Positions 44,327-52,761 are shown, counted from the first letter of the stretch. The stretch is 59,388 bases of DNA from an uncultured Bacteroidota bacterium (GCA_903911435.1 CAIWDF010000202.1:1-59388), one strand, 5' to 3'. Program-made: numbers and translations. The notes: generated from the letters alone by a model not told the origin.

Positions 44327-45154
44327 TTAAATATTTTGAACGATAGGGGTTTCAGTGCCAATGCCTGTTGCCACCTGTTCGGGATGAGAATAGATAGTGA
44401 ATTTAGAAGCTCGGCAAAACGCCATTAAGGTGATGCCTGCTTCGTGTGCCTGCTCAATGGCAAGCGAAGATGGTGCTGAAACAGCAGCCAGAAAAGGAAT
44501 GCCGGCAGCACGTGTTTTATTAATGATTTCGGAAGAGATGCGCCCACTAACGGTGAGGCAACGCGCATCGGCCAAACGACCACTATTGATGAGTTGACCA
44601 ATAACTTTATCAACTGCATTGTGTCGACCGATGTCTTCCTGAAGCGTGAGCATTACTCCATCAATGGTGAAAGCCCCTGCAGCATGGGTTCCTCCCGACT
44701 TATGAAAATCGGTTTGCCCTTGGCTTACTTGTTCGAACATCTTCGCAACCAATGCTGGTTGCAGTTGTTCGGTATGTTTCACCTTCAGATTGCTCACATC
44801 CTCTATCTCCGTTTTGCCACATATACCGCACGATGAAGCCGATATAACATTGCGGGTACCTACAAAATCTTTGCGGATTAAATGAGGTGCTACCTCGGCA
44901 TTGATGGATAAGATATGGCCTTGAGCGGTGGTGGATGTAACGCGAATAATAGGCGCTTGATGAAGATCTTTGTAAACGTTTTCGGTGAATAACAATCCTC
45001 TTACTAAGTTGGTTTCGTTGCAGGGAGTTTGCATGGTGACTGTAAATGGGGTGCCATTAACAGCAATGCTGAGGGCTACTTCAACAGAAATGGCATCATT
45101 GACGTTGGAAAATTGATTTCCATTGAATAATAATGCCGGGAATTGTTCTGTCAT
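44327..45154 (-). CDS. fdhD: FdhD sulfurtransferase for formate dehydrogenase
   Basis: A 275-residue protein that transfers sulfur to the molybdenum cofactor of formate dehydrogenase. The mobile sulfur-carrying loop SSCGICGK (Cys113 and Cys116 counted from a GTG four codons upstream) is intact. KSGGTHAAGAF, EDIGRHNAVDKVIG and SGRISSEIINKTRAAGIPF are family motifs. I chose the ATG at 45154-45152 over the upstream GTG. It is the first gene of the fdhD-fdhB-fdhA unit, with an operator-like dyad at 45266-45281. Confidence 0.92.
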   Translation of the reverse strand: MTEQFPALLFNGNQFSNVNDAISVEVALSIAVNGTPFTVTMQTPCNETNLVRGLLFTENVYKDLHQAPIIRVTSTTAQGHILSINAEVAPHLIRKDFVGTRNVISASSCGICGKTEIEDVSNLKVKHTEQLQPALVAKMFEQVSQGQTDFHKSGGTHAAGAFTIDGVMLTLQEDIGRHNAVDKVIGQLINSGRLADARCLTVSGRISSEIINKTRAAGIPFLAAVSAPSSLAIEQAHEAGITLMAFCRASKFTIYSHPEQVATGIGTETPIVQNI

Positions 45155-45184
45155 AGTTGTTATCACTTTCTACTCTTCCTCCTA

Positions 45185-45205
45185 CCCCTCTCCTACTGAG
45201 AGGGG
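45185..45205. repeat. Inverted repeat CCCCTCTC-N5-GAGAGGGG in the fdhD leader
   Basis: Perfect 8-base arms around CTACT. C/T-rich hairpins of this look are scattered between genes in many Bacteroidota genomes. In the fdhD transcript it lies about 30 bases before the start codon and could affect translation. Confidence 0.6.
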
Positions 45206-45265
45206 CAAGGATAAAAGAGGTATGATTTGAGTTTAGTTTGTTAACTAAGTTTTTTGGTTTTAAAA

Positions 45266-45297
45266 TATGACTTTCGTCATACTTCCGCACAAAAGTA
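45266..45297 (-). promoter_or_regulatory. fdhD promoter box with overlapping dyad TATGAC-N4-GTCATA
   Basis: On the minus strand, TACTTTTG (45297-45290) is a good -7 box. The perfect dyad TATGAC-TTTC-GTCATA (45266-45281) lies directly after it, over the expected transcription start. That place fits repression better than activation. The dyad resembles the one at 2078-2093. Confidence 0.5.
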
Positions 45298-45453
45298 CAA
45301 TTATTTGAATAATCCTAGCATAGGATTGAAAAAAAATATGAACTGGGAGAATAAATTAACAAAGATCAATTAGGTAAAAGAATGGAAATTCCTTTCTCAT
45401 AAGCCCTCTTTGCAAAATATGGGGAGGAAGCGGAGAGAAAAACTTGACAACAT

Positions 45454-45777
45454 TTAGGCTAATCCCAAGAGTGTTCTTCCATGGGGGCTAACAAATTCAG
45501 ATGACCAAATGGGTTCCCAAATCAATTCGATGGTGCTTTTAAAATTAGGAAATCGTTCGCTCAATATTGATCTTATATTTTCAGTAATCACATCGCCCAT
45601 TGGGCAACCTTTGTTTGATAGTGTCATTTGTATGTGAATACCAGAGGAGTGATCGTAATGTATTTTGTAAACCAAACCTAAATCAATAATGTTGATTGCT
45701 AATTCTGGGTCAATTACTTCTTTTAAAGTGTTGTAAACATTCAATTCTATATTATCTGCTTTGGTATATAATTCCAT
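45454..45777 (-). CDS. DUF59 (MIP18/PaaD-type) iron-sulfur assembly factor
   Basis: A 107-residue protein of the metal-sulfur cluster biosynthesis family. VYNTLKEVIDPELAINIIDLGLVY, the conserved Cys in SNKGCPMGDVI and the C-terminal LIWEPIWSSEFVSPHGR are diagnostic. Relatives such as SufT help assemble or deliver Fe-S clusters. It starts 11 bases downstream of the oxidase-like membrane gene and probably ends the DUF2249 unit. Confidence 0.88.
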   Translation of the reverse strand: MELYTKADNIELNVYNTLKEVIDPELAINIIDLGLVYKIHYDHSSGIHIQMTLSNKGCPMGDVITENIRSILSERFPNFKSTIELIWEPIWSSEFVSPHGRTLLGLA

Positions 45778-45788
45778 GATTACGAAGA

Positions 45789-47078
45789 TTAGGTGATGGT
45801 TGCATAAGCTGGTTTATGAACAAACATTTTGAAAATATTGATTACATAAAGGATAGCAGCTAATATTAATATAGAATTTGCGATAGTGATTAACAAAACT
45901 AATGATGAAATAATACCCGAAAGCAAGAGGATGTAACCGATAATAAAAACCACCATCTGATAACGCAGAAGTTTTTCGGAGAACAAATCTTTTGGAAGTG
46001 GTGTGCCTTTTTTGCCCGACATGTTTTGATATTTGTCGAGCCAAATGATGTAGGGTAAAGTTTTGAACGATTGTCCTAAAATTAGTAAACTGATAAATCC
46101 CATAAAAAAACTTGCTCCGTACACGAGTGTTATTTGCATTAAAAAAGGAGAGACTGGAAATAAATTTGATGTTGAAATCCATCCAAAAACAATAGGAAGA
46201 AAAACAAAAAGAACAGCAAGGAAGGTTTGTTTCATGCCTATATCGAGTGCTTTTCGAACTCTGGATTTGAATGATTTTATCACGGTGAACACATAAATTG
46301 CTATACCTATAATTGCTAAGCTAAAATAAATACCACCTCTATGAGTTTCATTAAAAATTAGTGCATCAACTAGAAAGGCAAGCAATGCTCCGTTGATAAT
46401 AAAATAGGAGTAATACAGTTTTTTAGTGTCCATGGCTGGTGATAATAAAAACATAGGGATAAGTTTGGAGGATACTCCGATGATTAAAAGGATGAACCAA
46501 CCGGCCATGCCGATGTGAGCATGAATTCGTAAATAAAATAATTGTTCTGCGGGCAAAAATGAAAAAGTAAAATTAAATGCCATAAGTGCTCCTAAGAAAA
46601 CGGTTAGCCAAAACCAGCCGGCAGCAGTGATTATAAATATTGCATGAATAGCTGGCCTTCCAGTGTTTCGAGCGGTAAATACGATGTTTAATAAAAGAAA
46701 GGAGGCTCCAGAAATTAATAATACAGCTGCTAGTTGCAGAGGAATACCGAGGGAGAATGTCCAAAAGGAATACACCAATACTATGATGCCAATAGCAAAG
46801 CTATAAAAAGTAATTTTGGCATAAACCATACTGTGCAAAGCTTTATCAAGTAAAATGGGCAACAACTGATGCAGTGAACCAAAAATAATCATGCTTGCCC
46901 ACCCCAAAGTGGCAATGTGAGTAATGGCTAATAATTTTGGACTAAAATAATGTCCTATAAAAGCATTGCTTGAAAAAAGCATAACAATGGTTAATACAAG
47001 GAATGAAACCACTCCAAAAGCATAAAAAGGAAGAACCGCACTAGCTGTTCTGGAGGAGTTTGTGTTGGAAGGCATCAT
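45789..47078 (-). CDS. Heme-copper oxidase subunit I-like/NnrS-like membrane protein
   Basis: A protein of 429 residues with about twelve membrane helices, starting at the ATG at 47078-47076, which overlaps the upstream DUF2249 stop as ATGA. Conserved His residues lie in helices: HIATLGWASMIIFGSLHQLLP and RIHAHIGMAGWF. These resemble heme-ligand patterns of cytochrome oxidase subunit I relatives and NnrS. I see no complete copper-B site of three His. Bacteroidota homologues often sit beside DUF2249 and Ric genes. A role in NO response or heme/copper handling is inferred from position. Confidence 0.65.
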   Translation of the reverse strand: MMPSNTNSSRTASAVLPFYAFGVVSFLVLTIVMLFSSNAFIGHYFSPKLLAITHIATLGWASMIIFGSLHQLLPILLDKALHSMVYAKITFYSFAIGIIVLVYSFWTFSLGIPLQLAAVLLISGASFLLLNIVFTARNTGRPAIHAIFIITAAGWFWLTVFLGALMAFNFTFSFLPAEQLFYLRIHAHIGMAGWFILLIIGVSSKLIPMFLLSPAMDTKKLYYSYFIINGALLAFLVDALIFNETHRGGIYFSLAIIGIAIYVFTVIKSFKSRVRKALDIGMKQTFLAVLFVFLPIVFGWISTSNLFPVSPFLMQITLVYGASFFMGFISLLILGQSFKTLPYIIWLDKYQNMSGKKGTPLPKDLFSEKLLRYQMVVFIIGYILLLSGIISSLVLLITIANSILILAAILYVINIFKMFVHKPAYATIT

Positions 47079-47686
47079 TTGTAAATAAGCAGTCTCACAT
47101 CGCCTTCGGCTACTTCGTTTATTTGCCAACGGAAGCCTCGTTCCTGAATTTCCGGAAGCAAAAACTGCGGTAGCTTTTTATGATGAACGTATAGTAACAT
47201 ATCGGCAGGCAACACATCAAGTTGGTTCAATATGGTGATCATGGGCAATGGCATTTCGAGTTGACGAACATCGATGGTAATTATCTTTTCTCCGAAACAT
47301 TTTACTTGTTGTTCGAATTCGACTATATTGCTTAGGTTTGGCAATGGTGATTCTGAAGTTTCTTTTGCCTCCAATCCTTCTCCTTGTTTTAAGTAGGTGA
47401 ATGTTAACTTTGGTTCTTGGCGAATGGTAAAATGGATGTAACCTTTTTTGTTAAGAATGGCAATGAGAGGGGCTGGCTCGAAAGTGTTAATCAATTTAAG
47501 TGTTTTGTCTTTTGGCATTTTGGCAAGAGTGTCCATTATTAAATTAAATGGATCTATTCCTTTCGCTAATCCTGCTCTCACATCGAGTTCTTCAGTCAGA
47601 TTCGGTGTTAAGAGTTTAACAAATTCGGGAAGTACTTTTTCTGACATAGTGTTATCTGCATTTATATTGTTACTGTTTAGCTCCAT
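47075..47686 (-). CDS. Double DUF2249 (TusA-like) protein
   Basis: A 203-residue protein with two DUF2249 domains. The first (about 35-105) starts LDVRAGLAKGIDPFNLIM and contains LINTFEPAPLIAIL. The second (about 130-203) starts ITIDVRQLEMPLPMITIL and ends in QINEVAEGDVRLLIY. DUF2249 resembles TusA sulfur carriers but the canonical CP dipeptide is absent in both copies. It is coupled to the membrane protein gene by a 4-base overlap and lies 51 bases downstream of ric, with a terminator between. Confidence 0.8.
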   Translation of the reverse strand: MELNSNNINADNTMSEKVLPEFVKLLTPNLTEELDVRAGLAKGIDPFNLIMDTLAKMPKDKTLKLINTFEPAPLIAILNKKGYIHFTIRQEPKLTFTYLKQGEGLEAKETSESPLPNLSNIVEFEQQVKCFGEKIITIDVRQLEMPLPMITILNQLDVLPADMLLYVHHKKLPQFLLPEIQERGFRWQINEVAEGDVRLLIYK

Positions 47687-47697
47687 CTTTTATAAAA

Positions 47698-47728
47698 GAA
47701 AAAACAGACCTTCGTTTGAAGGTCTGTT
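47698..47728 (-). terminator. Terminator of ric
   Basis: AACAGACCTTC (47703-47713) and GAAGGTCTGTT (47718-47728) form a perfect 11-base stem with a 4-base loop, followed in the minus-strand transcript by a long U-rich tract. Confidence 0.85.
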
Positions 47729-47737
47729 AGGGCTGTG

Positions 47738-48688
47738 TTACGAAAGTTGTTTTTCCATTTCGATTGCCTTCGGAAACAGAATGTTATTTTCGAGGTGGAT
47801 GTGCTGATGCAAATCGTCTTCAAACTCTTTTAGTTTGGCATACGATAATCTGAAAGTAGTACAAGCATCGTAAGGAGGCTCGTAACGATTGGACAACTCT
47901 GCTATTTCTTCCATTATATCGCCTGCAAGTTCATGTTCTTGTTCCATGACATAGATAGGATTTTGAACAGTACCAAAAGGTGAAGCTTGAATTTTTGATT
48001 TAGAGGCATTGGCGGCAGCTAGTTTTTTGATGTAAGGAAACAATATGTTTTCTTCCATACCAAGGTGAGAAATTAAATCATCGGCCACTTTTTCGAAAAG
48101 CTTTGCAATAGCAATGGCTTCGGGATGATTGGCACCATGCACTTTTGCTACTTTTTTAGTATATTCGCTGATAACAGGAATTGCTTTTTTGATGTAGTTG
48201 TGATGGGTGTTGGCCACATAATCGGCCAAAAAGCCAAGTTCCCAAGTATTAAAATCTTGTGATGGATTGGCCACAATGGTATCCACTTCCTTGAGTTCTT
48301 TTTCTATTTGAACCACATCCAACCCTTTGGTTTTGCAAGCTTCTGTAAGTGTTTTTTTACCACCGCAACAAAAGTCTAAACCATATTTTTTAAATATTTC
48401 GGCTTTGCGAAAATCTTTGGTTACTAATTCGCCAATGGTCGATTCTTTTTCGCCTTCGTTGAGTTTTGCAATTTTCACTTTCCACCATTCGGGGCCTTCT
48501 TCGAGGTATTCCCATGTAAAAATATTCCCGCGCTCACCCAATAATTGATAATACAGCGGTTTGGGGTCGTGGTCGTTGTGAATAATAAACCCTTCGCCAC
48601 TTTTGAGCAAATCGAAGTTTTCGAAAATAGTGGGGTGTTTGCGTCTTGGTTCGATGATGGTTACATCAATAATCTTTATTTGTTCCAT
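47738..48688 (-). CDS. ric: Di-iron iron-sulfur cluster repair protein Ric with N-terminal DUF2249
   Basis: A 316-residue fusion. Residues 1-75 are a DUF2249 domain (IEPRRKHPTIFENFDLLKSG...WEYLEEGPEWWKV). Residues 85-140 are the ScdA/DUF542 segment with the CC pair LDFCCGGKKTL (Cys107, Cys108). The rest is a hemerythrin-like four-helix domain with His/Glu ligands in THHNYIK, SHLGMEENILFP, EQEHELAGDIM and HQHIHLENNILFP. YtfE/ScdA proteins restore Fe-S clusters damaged by NO and release NO from iron. A Crp/Fnr-type operator and -7 box at 48770-48815 match those of nosZ. Confidence 0.92.
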   Translation of the reverse strand: MEQIKIIDVTIIEPRRKHPTIFENFDLLKSGEGFIIHNDHDPKPLYYQLLGERGNIFTWEYLEEGPEWWKVKIAKLNEGEKESTIGELVTKDFRKAEIFKKYGLDFCCGGKKTLTEACKTKGLDVVQIEKELKEVDTIVANPSQDFNTWELGFLADYVANTHHNYIKKAIPVISEYTKKVAKVHGANHPEAIAIAKLFEKVADDLISHLGMEENILFPYIKKLAAANASKSKIQASPFGTVQNPIYVMEQEHELAGDIMEEIAELSNRYEPPYDACTTFRLSYAKLKEFEDDLHQHIHLENNILFPKAIEMEKQLS

Positions 48689-48769
48689 TTATTGGTTATT
48701 TAGTTATGTAATTAAAAGGTTTGCAACAGGCATATCACTTTGTCTTAATTCTCCTTTTAATAATCTGGG

Positions 48770-48815
48770 CAAAGGTATACGCGACAATGCTCCGCAATTG
48801 TGATTAGAATCATAA
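48770..48815 (-). promoter_or_regulatory. ric promoter with Crp/Fnr-type operator
   Basis: On the minus strand the -7 box is TACCTTTG (48777-48770). The operator TTGTGATTAGAATCATAA (48798-48815) is a near-perfect dyad. Its centre (48806.5) is 29.5 bases from the first base of the box, the same as at the nosZ and fasciclin promoters, which places it near -42. Confidence 0.7.
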
Positions 48816-48912
48816 TGCGATTTAATTTAAAAATCATTCATTACAAAAGGGAAAGAGATATTTTAATTCGAAATTTTAATAAACGGAAGTTCAAGAAAAG
48901 AAAGTGAACGAT

Positions 48913-48958
48913 TTATGCGTGGAATCATAATTGGAGACAAAATGATGCTGTAGTATTG
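48913..48958 (+). promoter_or_regulatory. Fasciclin gene promoter with Crp/Fnr-type operator
   Basis: The operator TTATGCGTGGAATCATAA (48913-48930) is almost identical to the nosZ operator. The -7 box TAGTATTG (48951-48958) starts 29.5 bases from the dyad centre. TTG at 48931-48933 is a possible -33 element. The start codon follows 33 bases after the box. Confidence 0.7.
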
Positions 48959-48991
48959 AGGCTGTAAAAATAACTTAAAATAACTAATATT

Positions 48992-49564
48992 ATGAGAAAG
49001 ACATTAATTTATCTAACAATTTCGGGAACAGTACTTTTATCAGCATCATGTGGCTCTGGAGAGGAAAGTGAAGCCGCGAACAAAAATAATGAGGCTGTGG
49101 CACAAACACCTGTTGCTGGTCAGTCGGCAGTGGCCGATGATGTATCGGCAAAAAATATTGTACAAGTAGCAGTAGGAAGTAAAGATCATACCACTTTAGT
49201 GGCTGCTGTAAAAGCAGCTGAATTAGTAGATGTATTGAGCAACACGGGACCGTTTACGGTGTTTGCACCAACTAATGCAGCTTTTGAAAAATTGCCAGCA
49301 GGAACTGTAGAAGGTTTGTTGAAGCCGGAAAAGAAAGAAGCACTACAAGATATATTACAATATCATGTTTCGGTGGGAGTATATCAGGCAGATGCACTAC
49401 AAGATGGACAGGTGCTAGGTCAAGTGAATGGTAGCAATATTACAATAAGCAAAAAAGATGGTAAGATAATTGTGAATGGTAGCGCAACCGTTATTGCATC
49501 GATACAAACTAGCAATGGTGTGATACATGTAATAGATGGAGTATTGTTGCCTCCTAAGCAATAG
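48992..49564 (+). CDS. Fasciclin-domain lipoprotein
   Basis: A 190-residue lipoprotein with signal and lipobox LLSASCGSGE, a low-complexity linker and one FAS1 domain (about 55-190): VDVLSNTGPFTVFAPTNAAFEKLP, LKPEKKEALQDILQYHV and GVIHVIDGVLLP are the H1 and H2 motifs. FAS1 domains mediate adhesion or ligand binding outside the cytosol. Its promoter carries the same operator, with the same geometry, as nosZ and ric, so it probably belongs to their regulon. Its role there is unknown. Confidence 0.92.
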   Translation: MRKTLIYLTISGTVLLSASCGSGEESEAANKNNEAVAQTPVAGQSAVADDVSAKNIVQVAVGSKDHTTLVAAVKAAELVDVLSNTGPFTVFAPTNAAFEKLPAGTVEGLLKPEKKEALQDILQYHVSVGVYQADALQDGQVLGQVNGSNITISKKDGKIIVNGSATVIASIQTSNGVIHVIDGVLLPPKQ

Positions 49565-49585
49565 TATTAATCAAACTTATTAAAT

Positions 49586-49619
49586 AAAAAAAGCGTAAAC
49601 TTCTGTTTACGCTTTTTTT
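49586..49619. terminator. Bidirectional terminator between fasciclin and globin genes
   Basis: AAAAAAAGCGTAAAC (49586-49600) and GTTTACGCTTTTTTT (49605-49619) form a perfect 15-base stem with loop TTCT, with A and T tracts suited to both convergent transcripts. Confidence 0.9.
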
Positions 49620-49647
49620 ATTTAGTGAAACTTTAGAAGAATGATTG

Positions 49648-50019
49648 TTAGGCAATGATTTTGATTTGCATTACTGTGGAAATACTAATTGCACGTTGCT
49701 TGGCGAGTTCTGCATTAGGGCCTCGAAAGTTTTCGTCAACTGATTGAATAAATAATTTGTTCCACTGTTCAAAATGTTCTTTTCTCAACGGAGTAACGTA
49801 ACTTAGGTGACGATGAATGTTCATGTTATCGCGAGAATAAGTTCCAGTGTAAAAAAGGGCGTTTTCCCAAAAATCGAACATAACGGGCAAGTGTTTCTCC
49901 CAATTTACTTTGACCACATCGTTGAAAATATAACCAATAGTTTCATCTATTTTAACTTTCTCATAAAAAGCGATGATTAACTTTTCGATATCTCGTCTGT
50001 TTATTAAATCTTGTATCAT
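49648..50019 (-). CDS. Group III truncated hemoglobin
   Basis: A 123-residue single-domain globin. IEKLIIAFYEKVKIDETIGYIF, HLPVMFDFWENALFYTGTY and HRHLSYVTPLRKEHFEQWNKLF are typical of group III. The proximal heme His is most likely that of LRKEHFEQW. Such globins bind O2 or NO; in some bacteria they accompany NO and N2O metabolism. It is the last gene of nosL-nosD-nosF-nosY, 18 bases after nosY, which supports a role in NO handling during N2O respiration. Confidence 0.9.
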   Translation of the reverse strand: MIQDLINRRDIEKLIIAFYEKVKIDETIGYIFNDVVKVNWEKHLPVMFDFWENALFYTGTYSRDNMNIHRHLSYVTPLRKEHFEQWNKLFIQSVDENFRGPNAELAKQRAISISTVMQIKIIA

Positions 50020-50037
50020 AATAAATAAATTAATGTA

Positions 50038-50805
50038 CTATAAATCTTTTCTTTTGAAAACATAAAGAGAAAGCTGAAGCGGTACTAAAACCCAAATAAC
50101 CAAAGCAGACAATGCAACAAAAAAACCTAAATTGGTTCCAAAGAAATCTTTGAAAACAGCACCTGTATATCCCATTAAAGCAGAAACGTCCAATTGTAAT
50201 AAAATGATAATTCGACTAAGATCGACCGGATTGAAACCTGAAATAATTATCATGATTTTCTCAAGAGGATAATCTGCAAATTGAAAAAGCAAAAATAAGA
50301 TTAATCCATCAAATATTAAAGTAAAATATAGCCAGAGTAAAATAGCAAAACCAATTCCTTTGGCTTTGTCGCGAGTGAGGACTGAAGCAAAAAGCGCTAT
50401 GGCTACAAAAATGATAGAAAGAAGACAACCTGCAATGATCATCATGAGACCAGTAGGCGTAGGTTCGAAGCAAAGGAGAGGAATACCCACACCTAATAAA
50501 AAAGCCAGCGACAGAGAAACGGCTAAACCAGCGAAAAGACTAAGCCAAATTTGTTTTCGCTGTATCGGTTGACTAAGCAAAAGTTCGATGAATTCGGAGC
50601 TATTATAACAATAAATGGTGGAGAAAATGATGGACACCAAAGGAACAATAAATAAGATGAGATTAAGAAGGCTAAGCAAGCCTTTGGCCGTGTTGTCTTC
50701 GAGCGAGAAAACACTAAAAGATATAATGGACAAAATAATAGTGTATGCCAACACAATTTTGTTGCGAAGAATATCGATGATAACGTATTTTATAAGTTTA
50801 TTCAT
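50038..50805 (-). CDS. nosY: NosY, ABC transporter permease for NosZ copper-site assembly
   Basis: A 255-residue membrane protein with six hydrophobic helices, of ABC-2 permease type, with a normal NosY length. It forms with NosF and the periplasmic NosD the complex needed to build the CuZ centre of NosZ. Its ATG overlaps the end of nosF by 8 bases. The conserved segment SSEFIELLLSQPIQRKQIW after helix 2 is the coupling-helix region typical of NosY. Confidence 0.9.
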   Translation of the reverse strand: MNKLIKYVIIDILRNKIVLAYTIILSIISFSVFSLEDNTAKGLLSLLNLILFIVPLVSIIFSTIYCYNSSEFIELLLSQPIQRKQIWLSLFAGLAVSLSLAFLLGVGIPLLCFEPTPTGLMMIIAGCLLSIIFVAIALFASVLTRDKAKGIGFAILLWLYFTLIFDGLILFLLFQFADYPLEKIMIIISGFNPVDLSRIIILLQLDVSALMGYTGAVFKDFFGTNLGFFVALSALVIWVLVPLQLSLYVFKRKDL

Positions 50806-51517
50806 TCCTTTGTGCTTGTGTCATTAGTTTAGCAACTGCCTTTGAAAGTTTAGTTTCACTGGTATGCAATTTTAACTCTTCAATCGAATTGTGAAAAATA
50901 AGATTTCCATCTTGCATGTAAACAATTTGTGTGACGAGATCGTCTAATTCAGAAAGCACATGTGAAGTAATCAAAATGAGTTTTCCTTTTTGTTTCTCTT
51001 TGATGATTTTCTCTTTAAGGATTTCGGAAGCAAGCGGGTCGAGGCCAGCGGTAGGTTCGTCAAGAATGAGTACTTGAGAATTGAACAAAAATGCAAGTGC
51101 CGCAGAGACTTTTTGACGAGTACCTCCAGACAAGTTAGACATCCGCTTATCAAGCATGGTATTAAGCTGAAAACTATTTATTAATTCTAGGTCGAGCTCA
51201 ATTGATTCGTGCTTACGAATGTCCTTCATCATTTTTAATAAATGCCCAATGGTCATGTTGTCTGGATAGCGACCTATTTGGGGCATGTATCCTATTTGAG
51301 AACGGTATTTCCAATCATTAGAAATATTCTTACCGTTAAATAATATTTCGCCTGAGTCGGGAACAATTAAACCTAAGATGCTTTTAATTAAAGTTGTTTT
51401 GCCACTACCATTAGGTCCGATGAGTGCAATGCACTGACCAGAGGAACACTGCAAATTAATTTGGTTGAGAGCAATTAATTTGCCAAATTTTTTGGATATG
51501 TTCGAAGTTTGTATCAT
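50798..51517 (-). CDS. nosF: NosF, ABC transporter ATPase
   Basis: A 239-residue ATPase with Walker A GPNGSGKTT (about 34-42), Q-loop YMPQIGRYP, signature LSGGTRQK, Walker B VLILDEPTAGLDP and switch His in ITSHVLSEL. It powers the NosDFY complex. The start codon overlaps the nosD stop by four bases (ATGA), consistent with tight coupling. Confidence 0.93.
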   Translation of the reverse strand: MIQTSNISKKFGKLIALNQINLQCSSGQCIALIGPNGSGKTTLIKSILGLIVPDSGEILFNGKNISNDWKYRSQIGYMPQIGRYPDNMTIGHLLKMMKDIRKHESIELDLELINSFQLNTMLDKRMSNLSGGTRQKVSAALAFLFNSQVLILDEPTAGLDPLASEILKEKIIKEKQKGKLILITSHVLSELDDLVTQIVYMQDGNLIFHNSIEELKLHTSETKLSKAVAKLMTQAQRNE

Positions 51518-52761
51518 AGTTTGACAGGTTTCAAAAGCGGAGTTTCATCTTTAAGGTTTTCAGGAGTAAGCGAAGGAATCATTTTTTCGGTTTTATCGAG
51601 CAATGAAACCATGATGCTTCGAAACAAAATCATAGCTGGAGGATTTTTTTCGATAATCATCGAAAACATACTAATAGGACGATACGGAATATCCCCGATG
51701 TTGTCTTTGTTCAGATCGTAACCTTGGTATTTGTCCCAATAGTTGGCGTTGAAAGAATTAAGCACAAGGGTACCATTGGTACCCACATCAAATGTGTTTC
51801 CGAAAAAATTATTTTGAGTAATGGTAACATCCATGCAACTAGCTTGAATTTTGATTGCCCAGCCATTATTTTTGAAAATGTTTTTTTGCATTTGACACCT
51901 ACTAGCTCCTTCCATGTATATGCCCATCGTGTTCTCTGTAAATTTATTGTTGAAGATAAAAGAATCGGAAATTTCTTTCAAAAGAAGTCCATAAGCCGCA
52001 TCGCCCCAATTTTGTTCGAAGGTATTGTTAATCATCGTGACACCTTTTGTGAACATGACAGCAACTCCTGCGCCATTTTTTTTAAAGATATTGGTAATAT
52101 ATGTATCATTATTCGAAAACATAAAATGCAGTCCATAGCGGAGGTTAGCAATTGAAGTATTTCGCCAAATAATGGAATTGGTGACGAACTCGAAATATAT
52201 GCCATCGCGATGACCTGTTATCGTATTACCAATGATTTGCATGCTGTCTGATTTCCAACAATGAATGCCGTTACCGATTTCCTGTTCGGCTTGACCATAC
52301 GATTTAATTGTATTGTTTTTAATAATACAAGCTTTTCCGTTTTGCGTATAGATACCGAAGAAATTGTCATCAAGGATATTGTTTGATACAGTAACGTTAG
52401 AAACATTATAAATTTTAATTCCTGCAGGGTCAACCAGAGTACCTACTCCCGAATGTTGGATTTTAAAACCAGTAAAAAGCACCTGACTCGCACGGATAGA
52501 AACTACTTCATAAATGTGCTGTCCATCAATAATAGGATGGTTGATGCCAATGACGAAAAGTGGCTTGTCAATATTTAAATCATGTTCGAAATAAATGCCA
52601 GGTTGAACAAAAATGGTATCGAAGGGAGAAGCGTGAATAACAGCTTGGCGAATGGAATGAAAAGGAGTCTTTTGCCCTACATAAATGGTGGATGCTATTA
52701 AAGAAAAAGATGAAAAAACAAGGTTAAAAAAGTAAAGTAAAAATAGAATGACAAGTCGCAT
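51514..52761 (-). CDS. nosD: NosD, periplasmic copper-assembly protein
   Basis: A protein of 415 residues from the ATG at 52761-52759, which shares one base with the nosL stop codon. A 10-codon longer start would overlap nosL. A signal peptide is followed by parallel beta-helix (CASH) repeats with many NxI/NNxF turns (IKNNTIKSYGQ, IIGNTITGHRDGIYFEF, NNTFEQNWGDAAYGLLL), and the NYWDKYQGYDLN segment near the C-terminus is typical of NosD. It delivers copper to apo-NosZ together with NosL and the NosFY transporter. Confidence 0.93.
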   Translation of the reverse strand: MRLVILFLLYFFNLVFSSFSLIASTIYVGQKTPFHSIRQAVIHASPFDTIFVQPGIYFEHDLNIDKPLFVIGINHPIIDGQHIYEVVSIRASQVLFTGFKIQHSGVGTLVDPAGIKIYNVSNVTVSNNILDDNFFGIYTQNGKACIIKNNTIKSYGQAEQEIGNGIHCWKSDSMQIIGNTITGHRDGIYFEFVTNSIIWRNTSIANLRYGLHFMFSNNDTYITNIFKKNGAGVAVMFTKGVTMINNTFEQNWGDAAYGLLLKEISDSFIFNNKFTENTMGIYMEGASRCQMQKNIFKNNGWAIKIQASCMDVTITQNNFFGNTFDVGTNGTLVLNSFNANYWDKYQGYDLNKDNIGDIPYRPISMFSMIIEKNPPAMILFRSIMVSLLDKTEKMIPSLTPENLKDETPLLKPVKL

